Part shown: one piece after another, positions 35,377-44,398 of the stretch
Position numbering within the stretch: position 1 is the stretch's first letter
How the letters are laid out: every line of letters starts with the position of its first letter
Source of the DNA: a candidate division BRC1 bacterium ADurb.Bin183
Lineage (GTDB): Bacteria > Sumerlaeota > Sumerlaeia > MWCT01
NCBI GenBank assembly: GCA_002070185.1
Contig: MWCT01000014.1
Location: 1 to 64,000, forward strand
DNA length: 64,000 bases
Direction: 5' to 3'
Notes under the pieces: model-generated
Told to the model about the DNA's origin: nothing
Seen by the model: only the letters and a program-made list of their open reading frames with translations
Databases searched by the model: none
Position numbers and translations under genes: made by a program

Positions 35377-37287
35377 TTGGGAGGAATAAATTCAAAAACC
35401 AAATTGAACACAAAAGAAAAAAAATTCCTGATATTTCTTTTTCTTGGCGCACTGGTTGTGCGAATCATTTATCTTTGGGAGATGAGCGCCAGCCCTTATT
35501 TCGGCGCGCCGTTTCTGGATGAACTTTATCATTTGAACTGGGCTCGGGACGTTGCTATGGGGCGCTGGCTTCGCCACGATGCCTTCTTCCGCGCCCCGCT
35601 TTATTCTTACCTTTTGGGCGGATTTATCAGAATTTTCGGTGTGGATTACTTTTTTATCCGCTTGGCTCAACACCTCGTCGGCGCAGGCGCGGTAATCGCC
35701 GTTTATTTTCTCACACGGCGAATATTCTCGCAGAGAGAGGCGCGGATTGCGGGAATTCTGGCAGCCGTCTATGCCCCATTTTTTTATTTTGAAGGGGAGA
35801 TGCTGGACATCTTTCTCCAATTTCTTTTCTATCCCCTCATCCTGATTCAGGCGCTTCGGACGCTGGAGACGCCCTCTCTGAAAAACGGTCTCGTCCTTGG
35901 CGCTCTGCTGGGGCTATCCGCTGTGGCGCGCCCCAACATTTTGCTCTTTGCGCCGATTCTATTCATTTATCTGGCTATAAAATGGCATCGGAATCGGGAT
36001 TCCTTTGGAGACCTCCTTTTTAGGTTGGGCGTTATTCTTGCGGCGATGGTCTGCCTCATTGCGCCCGCCGCTATTCACAATTACAAAGCCGGACGCTGTT
36101 TTGTGCCGATTGCTTCTTTTGGCGGCATCAATTTTCACATCGGCAATAACCCCGATGCGGACGGCTTTACCGCAAGCACCCCGCAACGGATGTATCACTT
36201 CGGCAGATATCAAGATTCCGTTGAAATGTTTGCAAAGGCAAAGGCACAGGCGCAGCTCGGCAGGACGCTGAACGCCGCGGAAGTCAACCGTTACTGGTCG
36301 GAACGGGCGGTTCACTGGATATTGAACAATCCGCTGGACTGGGCAAAACTCATGGCAAAAAAGTTGGCGCTTTTTTTTGGCAATGTCGAAATTAAAAATA
36401 ATAAAAACATTTATTTTGTGGCGCAGTATTCGCATATCTTGAAAATATTTCTTATCTTTTTGCCGTTTGCCATTATCGGTTCGCTGGGGCTGGTCGGGAT
36501 TTATTTCGCCATGGCGCGGAGGGGGGATTCCGGCGCGCAACTCCTTACGCTATTTGCCCTGACATACACGGCGGGAGTCGTGCTTTTTTTTGTGAGCGAC
36601 CGCTTCTGCGCCCCCATCATGACCACGCTCATTCCCGCAGCGGCTTATGCCCTCACCGCCATGTGGGACGCCGCCAATGAACAAGAACGCGGAACGTTTA
36701 TCGGCGCAATGGCAGCCCTTTTTATTCTCGTCGGCTTATCGCTGCCGGACTGGTTTCATGTCAGGCCCGCAAATTATTCCCGCGATTTTTGGAGCGTGGG
36801 GAATTGCCTGCTCGAAAAAGGCGAACTCGACCTTGCGGAAAAAGAATACCGGCGCGCAATCTTTCTCGATCCGAATTACGACGATGCCCTGAACAATCTG
36901 GGCGAGACGCTTTACAAAAAAGGCGAGATTGAATCGGCGATGAATGTTTTCTCGGAGCTGCTCGAGCAGCACCCTGATTATGCCGCAGGATGGAATAATC
37001 TGGGCGCATGTTATGAAAAATTGGACAAGTTCGATATGGCGGAAAAAGCCTACCGCCGCGCGCTCGTGATTTATGAGGGGCATATCACCGCCCGGCTTAA
37101 TTTGGCGGAGACGCTTCTCAAACAAGGGAAAATGGACGAAGCGCGGCAAGAGTATCAAATCGCCCTGCGCGACGCGCCCGACCAGCTGCGTCTGCAGATT
37201 AAAAGCGACAAGCGGTTTGAAAAACTCCATCCGCCATCGCCGCCAGATTTGCGTTTTCCGTTGACAAGCCAAACCTCCCCAAATTAA
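35377..37287 (+). CDS. GT-C membrane glycosyltransferase with C-terminal TPR repeats
   Basis: This 636-residue protein has a PMT/GT39-type membrane part (to about residue 455), with the first-loop motif FLDELYHLNWARDVAMG holding the acidic pair. Three to four TPR units follow (GNCLLEKGELDLAEKEYRRA, NNLGETLYKKGEIESAMNVF). The start is unsettled: TTG 35377 is the longest, but a GGGAGG ribosome-like site at 35379-35384 lies just after it and TTG 35404 is a later option. A lipid-linked sugar transferase acting outside the inner membrane is inferred, with TPRs for partner binding. Confidence 0.75.
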   Translation: MGGINSKTKLNTKEKKFLIFLFLGALVVRIIYLWEMSASPYFGAPFLDELYHLNWARDVAMGRWLRHDAFFRAPLYSYLLGGFIRIFGVDYFFIRLAQHLVGAGAVIAVYFLTRRIFSQREARIAGILAAVYAPFFYFEGEMLDIFLQFLFYPLILIQALRTLETPSLKNGLVLGALLGLSAVARPNILLFAPILFIYLAIKWHRNRDSFGDLLFRLGVILAAMVCLIAPAAIHNYKAGRCFVPIASFGGINFHIGNNPDADGFTASTPQRMYHFGRYQDSVEMFAKAKAQAQLGRTLNAAEVNRYWSERAVHWILNNPLDWAKLMAKKLALFFGNVEIKNNKNIYFVAQYSHILKIFLIFLPFAIIGSLGLVGIYFAMARRGDSGAQLLTLFALTYTAGVVLFFVSDRFCAPIMTTLIPAAAYALTAMWDAANEQERGTFIGAMAALFILVGLSLPDWFHVRPANYSRDFWSVGNCLLEKGELDLAEKEYRRAIFLDPNYDDALNNLGETLYKKGEIESAMNVFSELLEQHPDYAAGWNNLGACYEKLDKFDMAEKAYRRALVIYEGHITARLNLAETLLKQGKMDEARQEYQIALRDAPDQLRLQIKSDKRFEKLHPPSPPDLRFPLTSQTSPN

Positions 37288-37290
37288 ACA

Positions 37291-37330
37291 TCTCATTATA
37301 CTGAGTAAAATTACTCAACATAGTGAGTTA
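37291..37330 (+). promoter_or_regulatory. Nested palindromic operator before the DUF4143 ATPase gene
   Basis: Two copies of CTCA-N6-TGAG (37292-37305 and 37314-37327) are spaced 22 bases apart, about two helical turns. Between them is a 14-base dyad GAGTAA-AA-TTACTC (37303-37316). A TATACT -10-like box (37297-37302) lies inside the first copy. The site is about ten bases before the ATG, as for an autoregulated gene. Confidence 0.55.
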
Positions 37331-37336
37331 AATATC

Positions 37337-38530
37337 ATGTTTGAACGCCCAATATTGCAAATACTCAAAAAACGGATGGAAGAACCTCGAAGATTTATTC
37401 AGGTTCTTGCCGGTCCGCGACAAACCGGCAAAACCACGCTCGCACAACAGGTTATGAAAAAAATATCCTTTCCCTGCCTTTATGCCTCGGCGGATGAACC
37501 GGCTCTTAAGGACAGAGTATGGATTGAACAGCAATGGGAAACCGGTCGTTCTATCCTTCGCGGAGAACGTCGAAGCGAAAATGCTATTTTGATTCTGGAT
37601 GAAATTCAGAAAATATCCGGCTGGTCGGAAACCGTAAAAAGGCTTTGGGATGAGGATACCCTGAGTGAAACGCCGCTTAAAATCCTCCTTCTCGGCTCCT
37701 CGCCGCTTCTCGTCCGCAAGGGGCTTTCCGAAACGCTTGCTGGTCGTTTTGAGATGATACAAGCCGTTCACTGGACTTTCTCAGAAATGCGCGAGGCGTT
37801 TGGCTGGACTCTCGAACAATATTTATTTTACGGCGGCTATCCCGGTGCGGCGCCTTTGATTGAAGAACACGAGCGCTGGCGGCGGTATATCCTCGATTCG
37901 CTGGTTGAAACAACCATTGCGCGCGACCTCCTTCTCATCCACAGAGTCCATAAACCCGAAATACTCAGACGCCTCTTTGAACTTGGCTGCCTCTATTCGA
38001 GTCAGATACTCTCGTATCAAAAGATGCTGGGTCAGATTCAGGATGCAGGCAACACCACCACGCTTGCCCATTATCTTGAATTGCTGGGTCAGGTAGGGAT
38101 GCTGCGCGGTCTTCCGAAATATGCGGGAGAGCGAGTGCGCCAGCGCGCCTCCAGCCCCAAATTCCTTGCCCTGAACACCGCCCTCATGTCAGCCTTGTCC
38201 AATCTTTCTTATGAAAAGGCTCAACGCGATGCAGAATTTTGGGGAAGGTTGATTGAAACATCTGTTGGGGCGCATCTTGCCAATGGCATTCATGGAACAG
38301 CAATGGAACTTTTTTATTGGCGAGAGGGAAATCGCGAGGTGGATTTCATTTTAAGCCGCGGCAGAGAACTTGCCGCCATCGAAGTCAAAAGCAGCAGGAG
38401 ACGTATCAGCCTTCCGGGAATGGAGACTTTCTGCCGAATCTTTCCCGTAAAGCGAAAACTTTTGACGGGCGCGCAAGGCATTCCCTTGCGGGAATTTTTG
38501 CAGACGCCCCCAGAATTCTGGGTAGAGTAA
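37337..38530 (+). CDS. DUF4143-type P-loop ATPase
   Basis: This 397-residue protein has a Walker A GPRQTGKTTLAQQ near residue 30, and ILILDEIQKISGW is the Walker B. The C-terminal half is DUF4143, with a nuclease-like end (GNREVDFILSRG, ELAAIEVKSS). That E-V-D then E-V-K spacing resembles a PD-(D/E)XK core. Genes of this family are widespread in bacteria and archaea, move often between genomes, and have no settled function. It stands alone, preceded by a palindromic operator, and ends three bases before engB. Confidence 0.8.
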   Translation: MFERPILQILKKRMEEPRRFIQVLAGPRQTGKTTLAQQVMKKISFPCLYASADEPALKDRVWIEQQWETGRSILRGERRSENAILILDEIQKISGWSETVKRLWDEDTLSETPLKILLLGSSPLLVRKGLSETLAGRFEMIQAVHWTFSEMREAFGWTLEQYLFYGGYPGAAPLIEEHERWRRYILDSLVETTIARDLLLIHRVHKPEILRRLFELGCLYSSQILSYQKMLGQIQDAGNTTTLAHYLELLGQVGMLRGLPKYAGERVRQRASSPKFLALNTALMSALSNLSYEKAQRDAEFWGRLIETSVGAHLANGIHGTAMELFYWREGNREVDFILSRGRELAAIEVKSSRRRISLPGMETFCRIFPVKRKLLTGAQGIPLREFLQTPPEFWVE

Positions 38531-38533
38531 AAT

Positions 38534-39130
38534 ATGATTATCAAATCCGCTGAATTTGTGAAGAGCGCCGTCAAGCCGGAGGGGTACCCTCAGGAGGACA
38601 TGCCTCATATTGCCTTTGCTGGACGCTCTAATGTGGGCAAGTCCAGCCTCATTAATTCGCTCGCCAACCGAAAACATCTGGCGCGTGTTAGCGGCACGCC
38701 GGGGCGCACCCAGACCATCAACTTTTTCATCATCAACGAATCTTATTTTTTTGTGGACCTGCCCGGCTACGGTTATGCCAAAACGCCGCTCAAGGTTCGG
38801 GCGTCTTGGGGTCCCATGATTGAACGCTACCTTGTGGGCAATCCCCGCCTTTGCCTGCTGGTATTTATCCTTGACGCGCGGCGAATTCCCTCGGAGGAGG
38901 ATAAAACTCTTTTGAATTTTCTGAACCAGCATGGCGTGCCTTATATTCTTGCGGTCACCAAGGCGGATAAACTCTCGCGCAACGCCCTCAACAATCAGTT
39001 GCGCGCGATTCGCCAAATCCTGAATCCGCCGGAAACAATTCAACTTATTCCATATTCGTCGAAGACGGGAGCGGGACGAAAAGAGCTCTTGGGTATTTTT
39101 GATGTTTTTATCAGGAGGGCGTCAGATTGA
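38534..39130 (+). CDS. engB: Ribosome biogenesis GTPase EngB/YsxC
   Basis: This 198-residue GTPase has the G1 loop AGRSNVGKSSLINSL, G3 VDLPGYGYA, G4 TKAD and the switch TPGRTQTINFF that marks EngB. It helps assemble the large ribosomal subunit. It begins three bases after the DUF4143 gene, and its stop overlaps the TTG start of the next gene by four bases, so it is likely coupled to both. Confidence 0.93.
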   Translation: MIIKSAEFVKSAVKPEGYPQEDMPHIAFAGRSNVGKSSLINSLANRKHLARVSGTPGRTQTINFFIINESYFFVDLPGYGYAKTPLKVRASWGPMIERYLVGNPRLCLLVFILDARRIPSEEDKTLLNFLNQHGVPYILAVTKADKLSRNALNNQLRAIRQILNPPETIQLIPYSSKTGAGRKELLGIFDVFIRRASD

Positions 39131-40695
39131 AACGTTCCGGGATGCTCAATATCCTTGCGGCGGCGTGCGAGGCGCTGGCAGCGATAGCATTTTTCTGCGC
39201 CCTTGCCCTCACTTTGATACTATGGCAGCCGGCAAGACCGGCATGGGGATTTTTAATCCACGTTTTGACGCTTGCGCTCTTTTTGATGGCGTTTTTGGCG
39301 AATGTTTTTTACGGCAAAAAAATGCGTCTGCCTTTCAGCGCGCCGGAAATAATCCTTTTTCTGATATTCATCCATGCCTGTGCAAATGCGGCGCTCTCGC
39401 GGACGCCCTTTCGCGTTCTGGAGATTCTTCCGTTTATTCTCAGCGGGTTTTTTCTTTTTTATGCAAGCGGCGGGATTCTGGCAAAACGCCATGAGGCGAT
39501 GATTCCCCTTTTTTATTTATTTCTCGCGGCGTTTATTTTCCTGACATGGCGCGGCGGGCATAAGGATATCTGGATGCCGCAGGGCAGGCGCACCGCTTTT
39601 TATCGCGGGGAAAAGATGGCATCGGCGGCGCTGGCGGAAAAACCGCTTCAGGGTTGCGGTCTGGGCTCTTTGCCTCTTTATGCCTTTAAATATCTCCCCA
39701 TGCCGGATCGTAATCCGCCTGCCTTCCGGAGCAGTTACGGGGTGATACTGGCGGAGTTCGGCTTCATCGGAGCCTTTCTCTGGTGCCTGTTTTTTGCCGT
39801 ATTATTCTACGCTGTTGTTAATGGTTTGGGGAACATGCCTTCGCCGGCATCAAAGGCATGGTATGTATTTTTTTGGAGCGGCGCCTTTTTGCTATTTTTA
39901 ATTTTTATGAGCGGCTTTTTCTCGCCGATTCTGTCAACCCCCGCCGGACTTTATATGATATTGCCCCTCTGCGGAATACTTTGGGGCATGACGCGCGGGG
40001 ATGGCGGCGATGCACGCCAGCCCGCTTCTCACAAATCCCATTCGCGCCGGGCGCGCAAAATATTCGTAATCATTGCAGCGATGCTTATTTTAACGCTTCT
40101 TGTCTTTCAGGCGATTCCGTTCATCGCATCGAGTCTGATTCATTTCAGAACGACAAACGAATTGGAAAGTCCCGCCTTTGGCAGAAGAGCGAACTTGGCG
40201 GCGCGGCTTTTTCCCTGCCACCCGGAAGTCCACCTTGCCTATGCCAAACACCTTCGCGCCCTGCCCTCTTTGCAAAAAAGTTCAAGCGCCTATGTCAAGG
40301 CGGCATATCTGCGCGCCATTCATTGGAATCCCCACGCAGAATCCATCTACATGGAATATGGTCATTTCCTTGATTTGATAAAAGAACAAAAAAGTTTGGC
40401 GTCGCTGTTGGAAGCGGGAAAATCCAATTGTCCGGGCAGTGTGGAAATCAGGCTTTTTCTTTTTCGCGCATATATGAATCTGGGCAAACGCAAAGCGGCG
40501 CTCGATGAATTGGACGCCCTTTCCTCTTTTTACCCGGTGGATTATGCCGTCCAGTTTCGCATCGGAAAATATTATGCGGAGGCTGGGGCGAATAGCGCCT
40601 CGCAGGAGGCTTATGCCCTTGCGGAACAAATGCGCGCTTACACTATCGGGGGAAAAACAGCAGGTAAAGATACAAAAGCGGCAGGGAAAAAATAA
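39127..40695 (+). CDS. O-antigen-ligase-like membrane protein with TPR-like tail
   Basis: This 522-residue protein starts at TTG 39127, with GGAGGG ten bases upstream inside engB. About ten membrane helices precede residue 320. The segment KPLQGCGLGSLPLY and the later VILAEFGFIGAFLW fit the ligase loop and helix of the Wzy_C family. Residues after about 350 are helical, TPR-like repeats (SAYVKAAYLRAIHWNPHAES, MNLGKRKAALDEL). Its end overlaps cdsA on the other strand by 53 bases. Its substrate would be a lipid-linked glycan. Confidence 0.65.
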   Translation: MKRSGMLNILAAACEALAAIAFFCALALTLILWQPARPAWGFLIHVLTLALFLMAFLANVFYGKKMRLPFSAPEIILFLIFIHACANAALSRTPFRVLEILPFILSGFFLFYASGGILAKRHEAMIPLFYLFLAAFIFLTWRGGHKDIWMPQGRRTAFYRGEKMASAALAEKPLQGCGLGSLPLYAFKYLPMPDRNPPAFRSSYGVILAEFGFIGAFLWCLFFAVLFYAVVNGLGNMPSPASKAWYVFFWSGAFLLFLIFMSGFFSPILSTPAGLYMILPLCGILWGMTRGDGGDARQPASHKSHSRRARKIFVIIAAMLILTLLVFQAIPFIASSLIHFRTTNELESPAFGRRANLAARLFPCHPEVHLAYAKHLRALPSLQKSSSAYVKAAYLRAIHWNPHAESIYMEYGHFLDLIKEQKSLASLLEAGKSNCPGSVEIRLFLFRAYMNLGKRKAALDELDALSSFYPVDYAVQFRIGKYYAEAGANSASQEAYALAEQMRAYTIGGKTAGKDTKAAGKK

Positions 40696-41455
40696 GGCTG
40701 TCCATGCGATCCAATATCCCGCCATGACCGTGGAGAATGTTGCCGGAATTCTTAACGCCCGCGTCCCTCTTGTAGCCGCTTTCCACAAGGTCGCCAATCT
40801 GACCTGTCACGCCGAATAAAACTGCCAGCGAAAAAAGTTCGCCGATTGTGAACAGGGGCGTTTTTATGACGCCCAGAATAAACCAGCAAAAAAGCGCGCC
40901 CAACTGGGCAAACACAAGCCCGCCGATGGAACCCTCGATTGTTTTTTTGGGGCTGAGGCGCGGACAAAGTTTATGCCGCCCTAAATTGCATCCAATAATA
41001 TAAGCGCCGATATCCGTCATGAAATTAATCGCAAAGAGTGTCCCTAAAATAAAATTGCCATTCTTCTGGTTTAATATTGTAATCCCCAGCGCCATGGGCA
41101 GCCCAGCCCAAAGCGCCCCGAAAAGCGTGGCGGAGCCGCCGGCAAGGCTCCCCGCAAAGTCAACCGTCAAAACATAGATTGCCGCTGTCATGGCAAGTGA
41201 TAAAATAATAACATGGGGAAAATGCGCCAGATTGGCAAAATAAGCATCCGCCAATAAAGCCGAGGTTGCCAGAAAAAGAAGAGGCTTATTTGCCTTGACG
41301 CCGGCGCGCTCGGCAAGTTTATAATATTCGGAGACTCCGATAATTGCGGATGCGGCAAGGAATAAATACAGAACCCACGCAAGCCATGGGACAAAGATGG
41401 CAAAAAAAATCACCCCAGCCATAATAAGACCGGTTATCGTTCGGGGAACTGCCAT
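40643..41455 (-). CDS. cdsA: Phosphatidate cytidylyltransferase
   Basis: This 270-residue membrane enzyme makes CDP-diacylglycerol from phosphatidate and CTP. The family signature is near the C-terminus: SPKKTIEGSIGG, then GQIGDLVESGYKRDAGVKN and HGHGGILDRMDSL. About seven membrane segments. Last gene of the rpsB-tsf-pyrH-frr-uppS-cdsA run, 20 bases after uppS. Its 3' end runs 53 bases into the ligase-like gene on the plus strand. Confidence 0.93.
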   Translation of the reverse strand: MAVPRTITGLIMAGVIFFAIFVPWLAWVLYLFLAASAIIGVSEYYKLAERAGVKANKPLLFLATSALLADAYFANLAHFPHVIILSLAMTAAIYVLTVDFAGSLAGGSATLFGALWAGLPMALGITILNQKNGNFILGTLFAINFMTDIGAYIIGCNLGRHKLCPRLSPKKTIEGSIGGLVFAQLGALFCWFILGVIKTPLFTIGELFSLAVLFGVTGQIGDLVESGYKRDAGVKNSGNILHGHGGILDRMDSLIFSLPLLYLYLLFFPR

Positions 41456-41475
41456 AGGACCGATTCACACAATCT

Positions 41476-42219
41476 TTAGGTTTTCCCAAAGCGCCGTTCG
41501 CGCTGCTGGTAATCTAAAATAGCCAAAAGGAAATCGCGTTTCCTAAAATCAGGCCATAAAACTTCCGTAAAATGAAACTCGGCGTATGCCGCCTGCCACA
41601 AAAGAAAATTGCTAATGCGCCGTTCGCCGCTGGTGCGGATGATAAGATCCGGATCCGGCAGCTCGGGAAGATAAAGCCGCCGGGTAAAAGCCGCCTCGTC
41701 AATATCCTTTGGCTTAAGCCTGCCGGAAACCGTTTCTTCCGCAATCTGCCGCGCGGCGTCCACAATCTCCGCCCTGCCGCCGTAGCTTAAAGCAAGATTC
41801 AGAACCAATCCGGAATTCGCCCCCGTAATGCGTTTTGTTTCTTCGAGTTGCCTGCGGCAATCATCCGGCAGGCGAAAGAGACGCCCAGATGCCACAAGGC
41901 GGATGTTATTTTGCATAAGCTCGGGAATCTCATCTTTAAGAAAACGGCGCAAAAGGGACATAAGGGTGGAAACTTCGGTTTTGGAGCGAGACCAATTTTC
42001 CTCCGAAAAGGCGTATAACGTCAGCGCCTTCATGCCCAATTCGGCGGCGGTTCGGGAGGCGGCGCGGACGGATTCGATTCCGGCTCGGTGCCCCTGTGTG
42101 CGGCTTCTTAAACCATGCCGGCGCGCCCAGCGTCCATTGCCGTCCATGATGATTGCCACATGCTGCGGCAGCCGGTCAAAGTCTATCTTTTTCAGAAGTT
42201 CCTGTTCGGGTGAACCCAT
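41476..42219 (-). CDS. uppS: Isoprenyl transferase (undecaprenyl diphosphate synthase)
   Basis: This 247-residue cis-prenyltransferase has VAIIMDGNGRWARRHGL at the start and DLIIRTSGERRISNFLLWQAAYAEFHF near the end, both signature blocks. It condenses isopentenyl diphosphate into the C55 carrier that the many envelope glycan enzymes of the window need. It sits between frr and cdsA, as in most bacteria. No ribosome site is visible before its ATG. Confidence 0.95.
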   Translation of the reverse strand: MGSPEQELLKKIDFDRLPQHVAIIMDGNGRWARRHGLRSRTQGHRAGIESVRAASRTAAELGMKALTLYAFSEENWSRSKTEVSTLMSLLRRFLKDEIPELMQNNIRLVASGRLFRLPDDCRRQLEETKRITGANSGLVLNLALSYGGRAEIVDAARQIAEETVSGRLKPKDIDEAAFTRRLYLPELPDPDLIIRTSGERRISNFLLWQAAYAEFHFTEVLWPDFRKRDFLLAILDYQQRERRFGKT

Positions 42220-42287
42220 AAAGCATTAGACATTCGATTGATGCTCTAATCCGCCTGAGGCGAATGATTTATCCGAAAATCATGAAA

Positions 42288-42845
42288 TCAGACTTTCATA
42301 ATCTCGTTTTCTTTTTCGACAAGAAGGCTGTCCACTTTGGCAATATACTTATCTGTCATTTCCTGAATTTTTTCAATATCTTTATGCATCTCATCCTCGC
42401 CGATTTGGCGCTCTTTTTCAAGATTTTTAATCTCGTCTTTATGTTTGCGGCGGGAGTTGCGGATAGCCACGCGCGCGGATTCCGACATCTGCTTGGCGAG
42501 TTTGACATATTCCTTGCGGCGCTCTTCGGTGAGCGCGGGAATGATGATGCGCACTACGCGCCCGTCATTGGTGGGCGTGAACCCCAAATTGGCGGCAAGA
42601 ATGGCTTTTTCTATAGGGGAGATGGTGGATTTGTCCCACGGTTGAATAACAATCGTTTTGGGATCTGGGATGCTGATGGACGCCACTTGTTTGATGGGAA
42701 CTTTGCTTCCATAAGCATCAACGACAATCGTATCAAGAACAGCGGGCGTGGCGCGCCCTGTGCGGATGGTGGAAAACTCTTTTTCCAGCGCCCCCAGAGC
42801 GGTCTTCATTTCCTCTTCAGTCTTGCGATAAAGTTCTTTTAACAT
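42288..42845 (-). CDS. frr: Ribosome recycling factor
   Basis: This 185-residue factor splits post-termination ribosomes together with EF-G. Family blocks are STIRTGRATPAVLDTIVVDAYG, ISPIEKAILAANLGFTPTNDG and RKEYVKLAKQMSESARVAIR. Full length. AAGGAG precedes the ATG. It lies directly downstream of pyrH. Confidence 0.97.
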   Translation of the reverse strand: MLKELYRKTEEEMKTALGALEKEFSTIRTGRATPAVLDTIVVDAYGSKVPIKQVASISIPDPKTIVIQPWDKSTISPIEKAILAANLGFTPTNDGRVVRIIIPALTEERRKEYVKLAKQMSESARVAIRNSRRKHKDEIKNLEKERQIGEDEMHKDIEKIQEMTDKYIAKVDSLLVEKENEIMKV

Positions 42846-42934
42846 AAACCCTTCTCCTTTTCGCCTGAATTATGTTCTTGCGCGTTGTTCGTCTTTTACC
42901 TTGAAGGATGCCTCTTTCTTTAGTCAATACCAAA

Positions 42935-43657
42935 CTACTCGCCGTGGACCAGTGTTCCAACCTCCTCGCCCATGACAACGCGGCGGAGGCTGTCCCTTTT
43001 TGTGGCGTCATAAACGATAATAGGCATGTTATTGTCGCGGCACATGGCAAAAGCGGCGGTGTCCATCACCTGAAGATTTCTTTTCAGAACTTCGCTGTAT
43101 GTGATAGATTTAAAAAACTGGGCTTCCGGGTCTTTTTGCGGATCTGTGGAAAAAACACCCCGCACCTTTGTTCCCTTGAGCAGAACATCCGCCTCAATCT
43201 CGTTTGCGCGGAGCGCGGCAGCCGTGTCTGTTGTGAAAAAAGGACTGCCCGTACCGCAGGCAAAAACAACCACGCGTCCGGCTTTAAGATGCTCCAGCGC
43301 TTTGCGGCGGATGAACGGCTCGGCTATATTGGGGGAGGGGATGGCGGAAAGGATGCGGATGTGCATCCCCTTTTTTTCAAAGGCATCCTGCAACATCAAA
43401 GCGTTCAGGAGCGTTGCCAGCATTCCGATGTTATCCGCAGTGGTGCGATCCATATGAGCGGCAAAAGGGGCGCCGCCGCGGAAGATGTTGCCGCCTCCCA
43501 CGACCAGCGCCACCTGAACACCTAATTGATTAACTTCCAGTATCTGATCGCCGAACTCGTTGATGGCAACCTCGTCAAATCCAAAGTCGTGACCGCCTTT
43601 CATGAGCTCTCCGCTCAATTTCAAAAGGACCCGGCGATACTTTGGTTTTCCGGTCAT
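42935..43657 (-). CDS. pyrH: Uridylate kinase
   Basis: This 240-residue amino-acid-kinase fold enzyme makes UDP from UMP. RRVLLKLSGELMKG, VVGGGNIFRGG and the binding loop FTTDTAAALRANEIEADVLLKGT are diagnostic. The ribosome site is AGGAGGG, six bases before ATG. It lies between tsf and frr. Confidence 0.97.
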   Translation of the reverse strand: MTGKPKYRRVLLKLSGELMKGGHDFGFDEVAINEFGDQILEVNQLGVQVALVVGGGNIFRGGAPFAAHMDRTTADNIGMLATLLNALMLQDAFEKKGMHIRILSAIPSPNIAEPFIRRKALEHLKAGRVVVFACGTGSPFFTTDTAAALRANEIEADVLLKGTKVRGVFSTDPQKDPEAQFFKSITYSEVLKRNLQVMDTAAFAMCRDNNMPIIVYDATKRDSLRRVVMGEEVGTLVHGE

Positions 43658-43722
43658 TTTTTGCCCTCCTGGTTTCAGCGATGTTGCGCCGCCCCATTAT
43701 TATGACCGCGCGTGTTAACGGA

Positions 43723-44319
43723 TTACTCTTCGCCGACCACGAAACGGGCAAAACGCCGAAGCACCATATTCTCGCCCGTTTTGGCGATCTTTTCCTTGAT
43801 TAAATCCCCCACCTTTATGTCGGGGTCTTTGACAAATGGCTGGTCAAGGCAGCAGGATTCCTCGTAAAATTTGGCGATGCGCCCTTCTACGATTTTCTCA
43901 ATGACCCTCTCCGGTTTGCCTTCGTTGCGAGCCTGATTGGCAAAAATCTCCTTTTCGCGCTCCAAAACATCCGCGGGGATTTCCTCGCGAGTGACAAAGC
44001 GGGGAGCCGCCGCGGCAATGTGCATGGCGATATCCTTGCACAATTGCTGAAACTCTTCATTGCGGGCGACAAAGTCCGTCTCGCAATTCATCTCAATCAT
44101 CACGCCGAGTTTTCCCGGCGGATGGATGTAGCAGAAGATAAGACCTTCGCGCGCCGTGCGGAGCGCCTTCTTATCCGCTTTTGCCTTGCCCTGCTCGCGG
44201 AGCAGTTTAACTGCTTTTTCCAAATCGCCGCCGGTTTCCACCAGCGCGTTTTTACAATCTAAAATCCCGGCGCCTGTTTTGGCGCGCAGCTCTTTGACCT
44301 GTTCCATCGAAACTACCAT
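43723..44319 (-). CDS. tsf: Elongation factor Ts, short form
   Basis: This 198-residue nucleotide exchange factor for EF-Tu has the UBA-like N-terminus VKELRAKTGAGILDCKNAL and the core EMNCETDFVARNEEF. It is the short form (about 200 residues), with one core repeat, against about 280 in E. coli. The start is ATG 44319, with AAGGAG at a good distance; an ATG four codons later is less well placed. It is 80 bases after rpsB. Confidence 0.95.
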   Translation of the reverse strand: MVVSMEQVKELRAKTGAGILDCKNALVETGGDLEKAVKLLREQGKAKADKKALRTAREGLIFCYIHPPGKLGVMIEMNCETDFVARNEEFQQLCKDIAMHIAAAAPRFVTREEIPADVLEREKEIFANQARNEGKPERVIEKIVEGRIAKFYEESCCLDQPFVKDPDIKVGDLIKEKIAKTGENMVLRRFARFVVGEE

Positions 44320-44398
44320 CGAAATATCTCCTTTTTGAGTTTGTTTAAGGGAATGATGAACGCAGATTATTTTGATAATAACCGCATCCTAACTGTCA

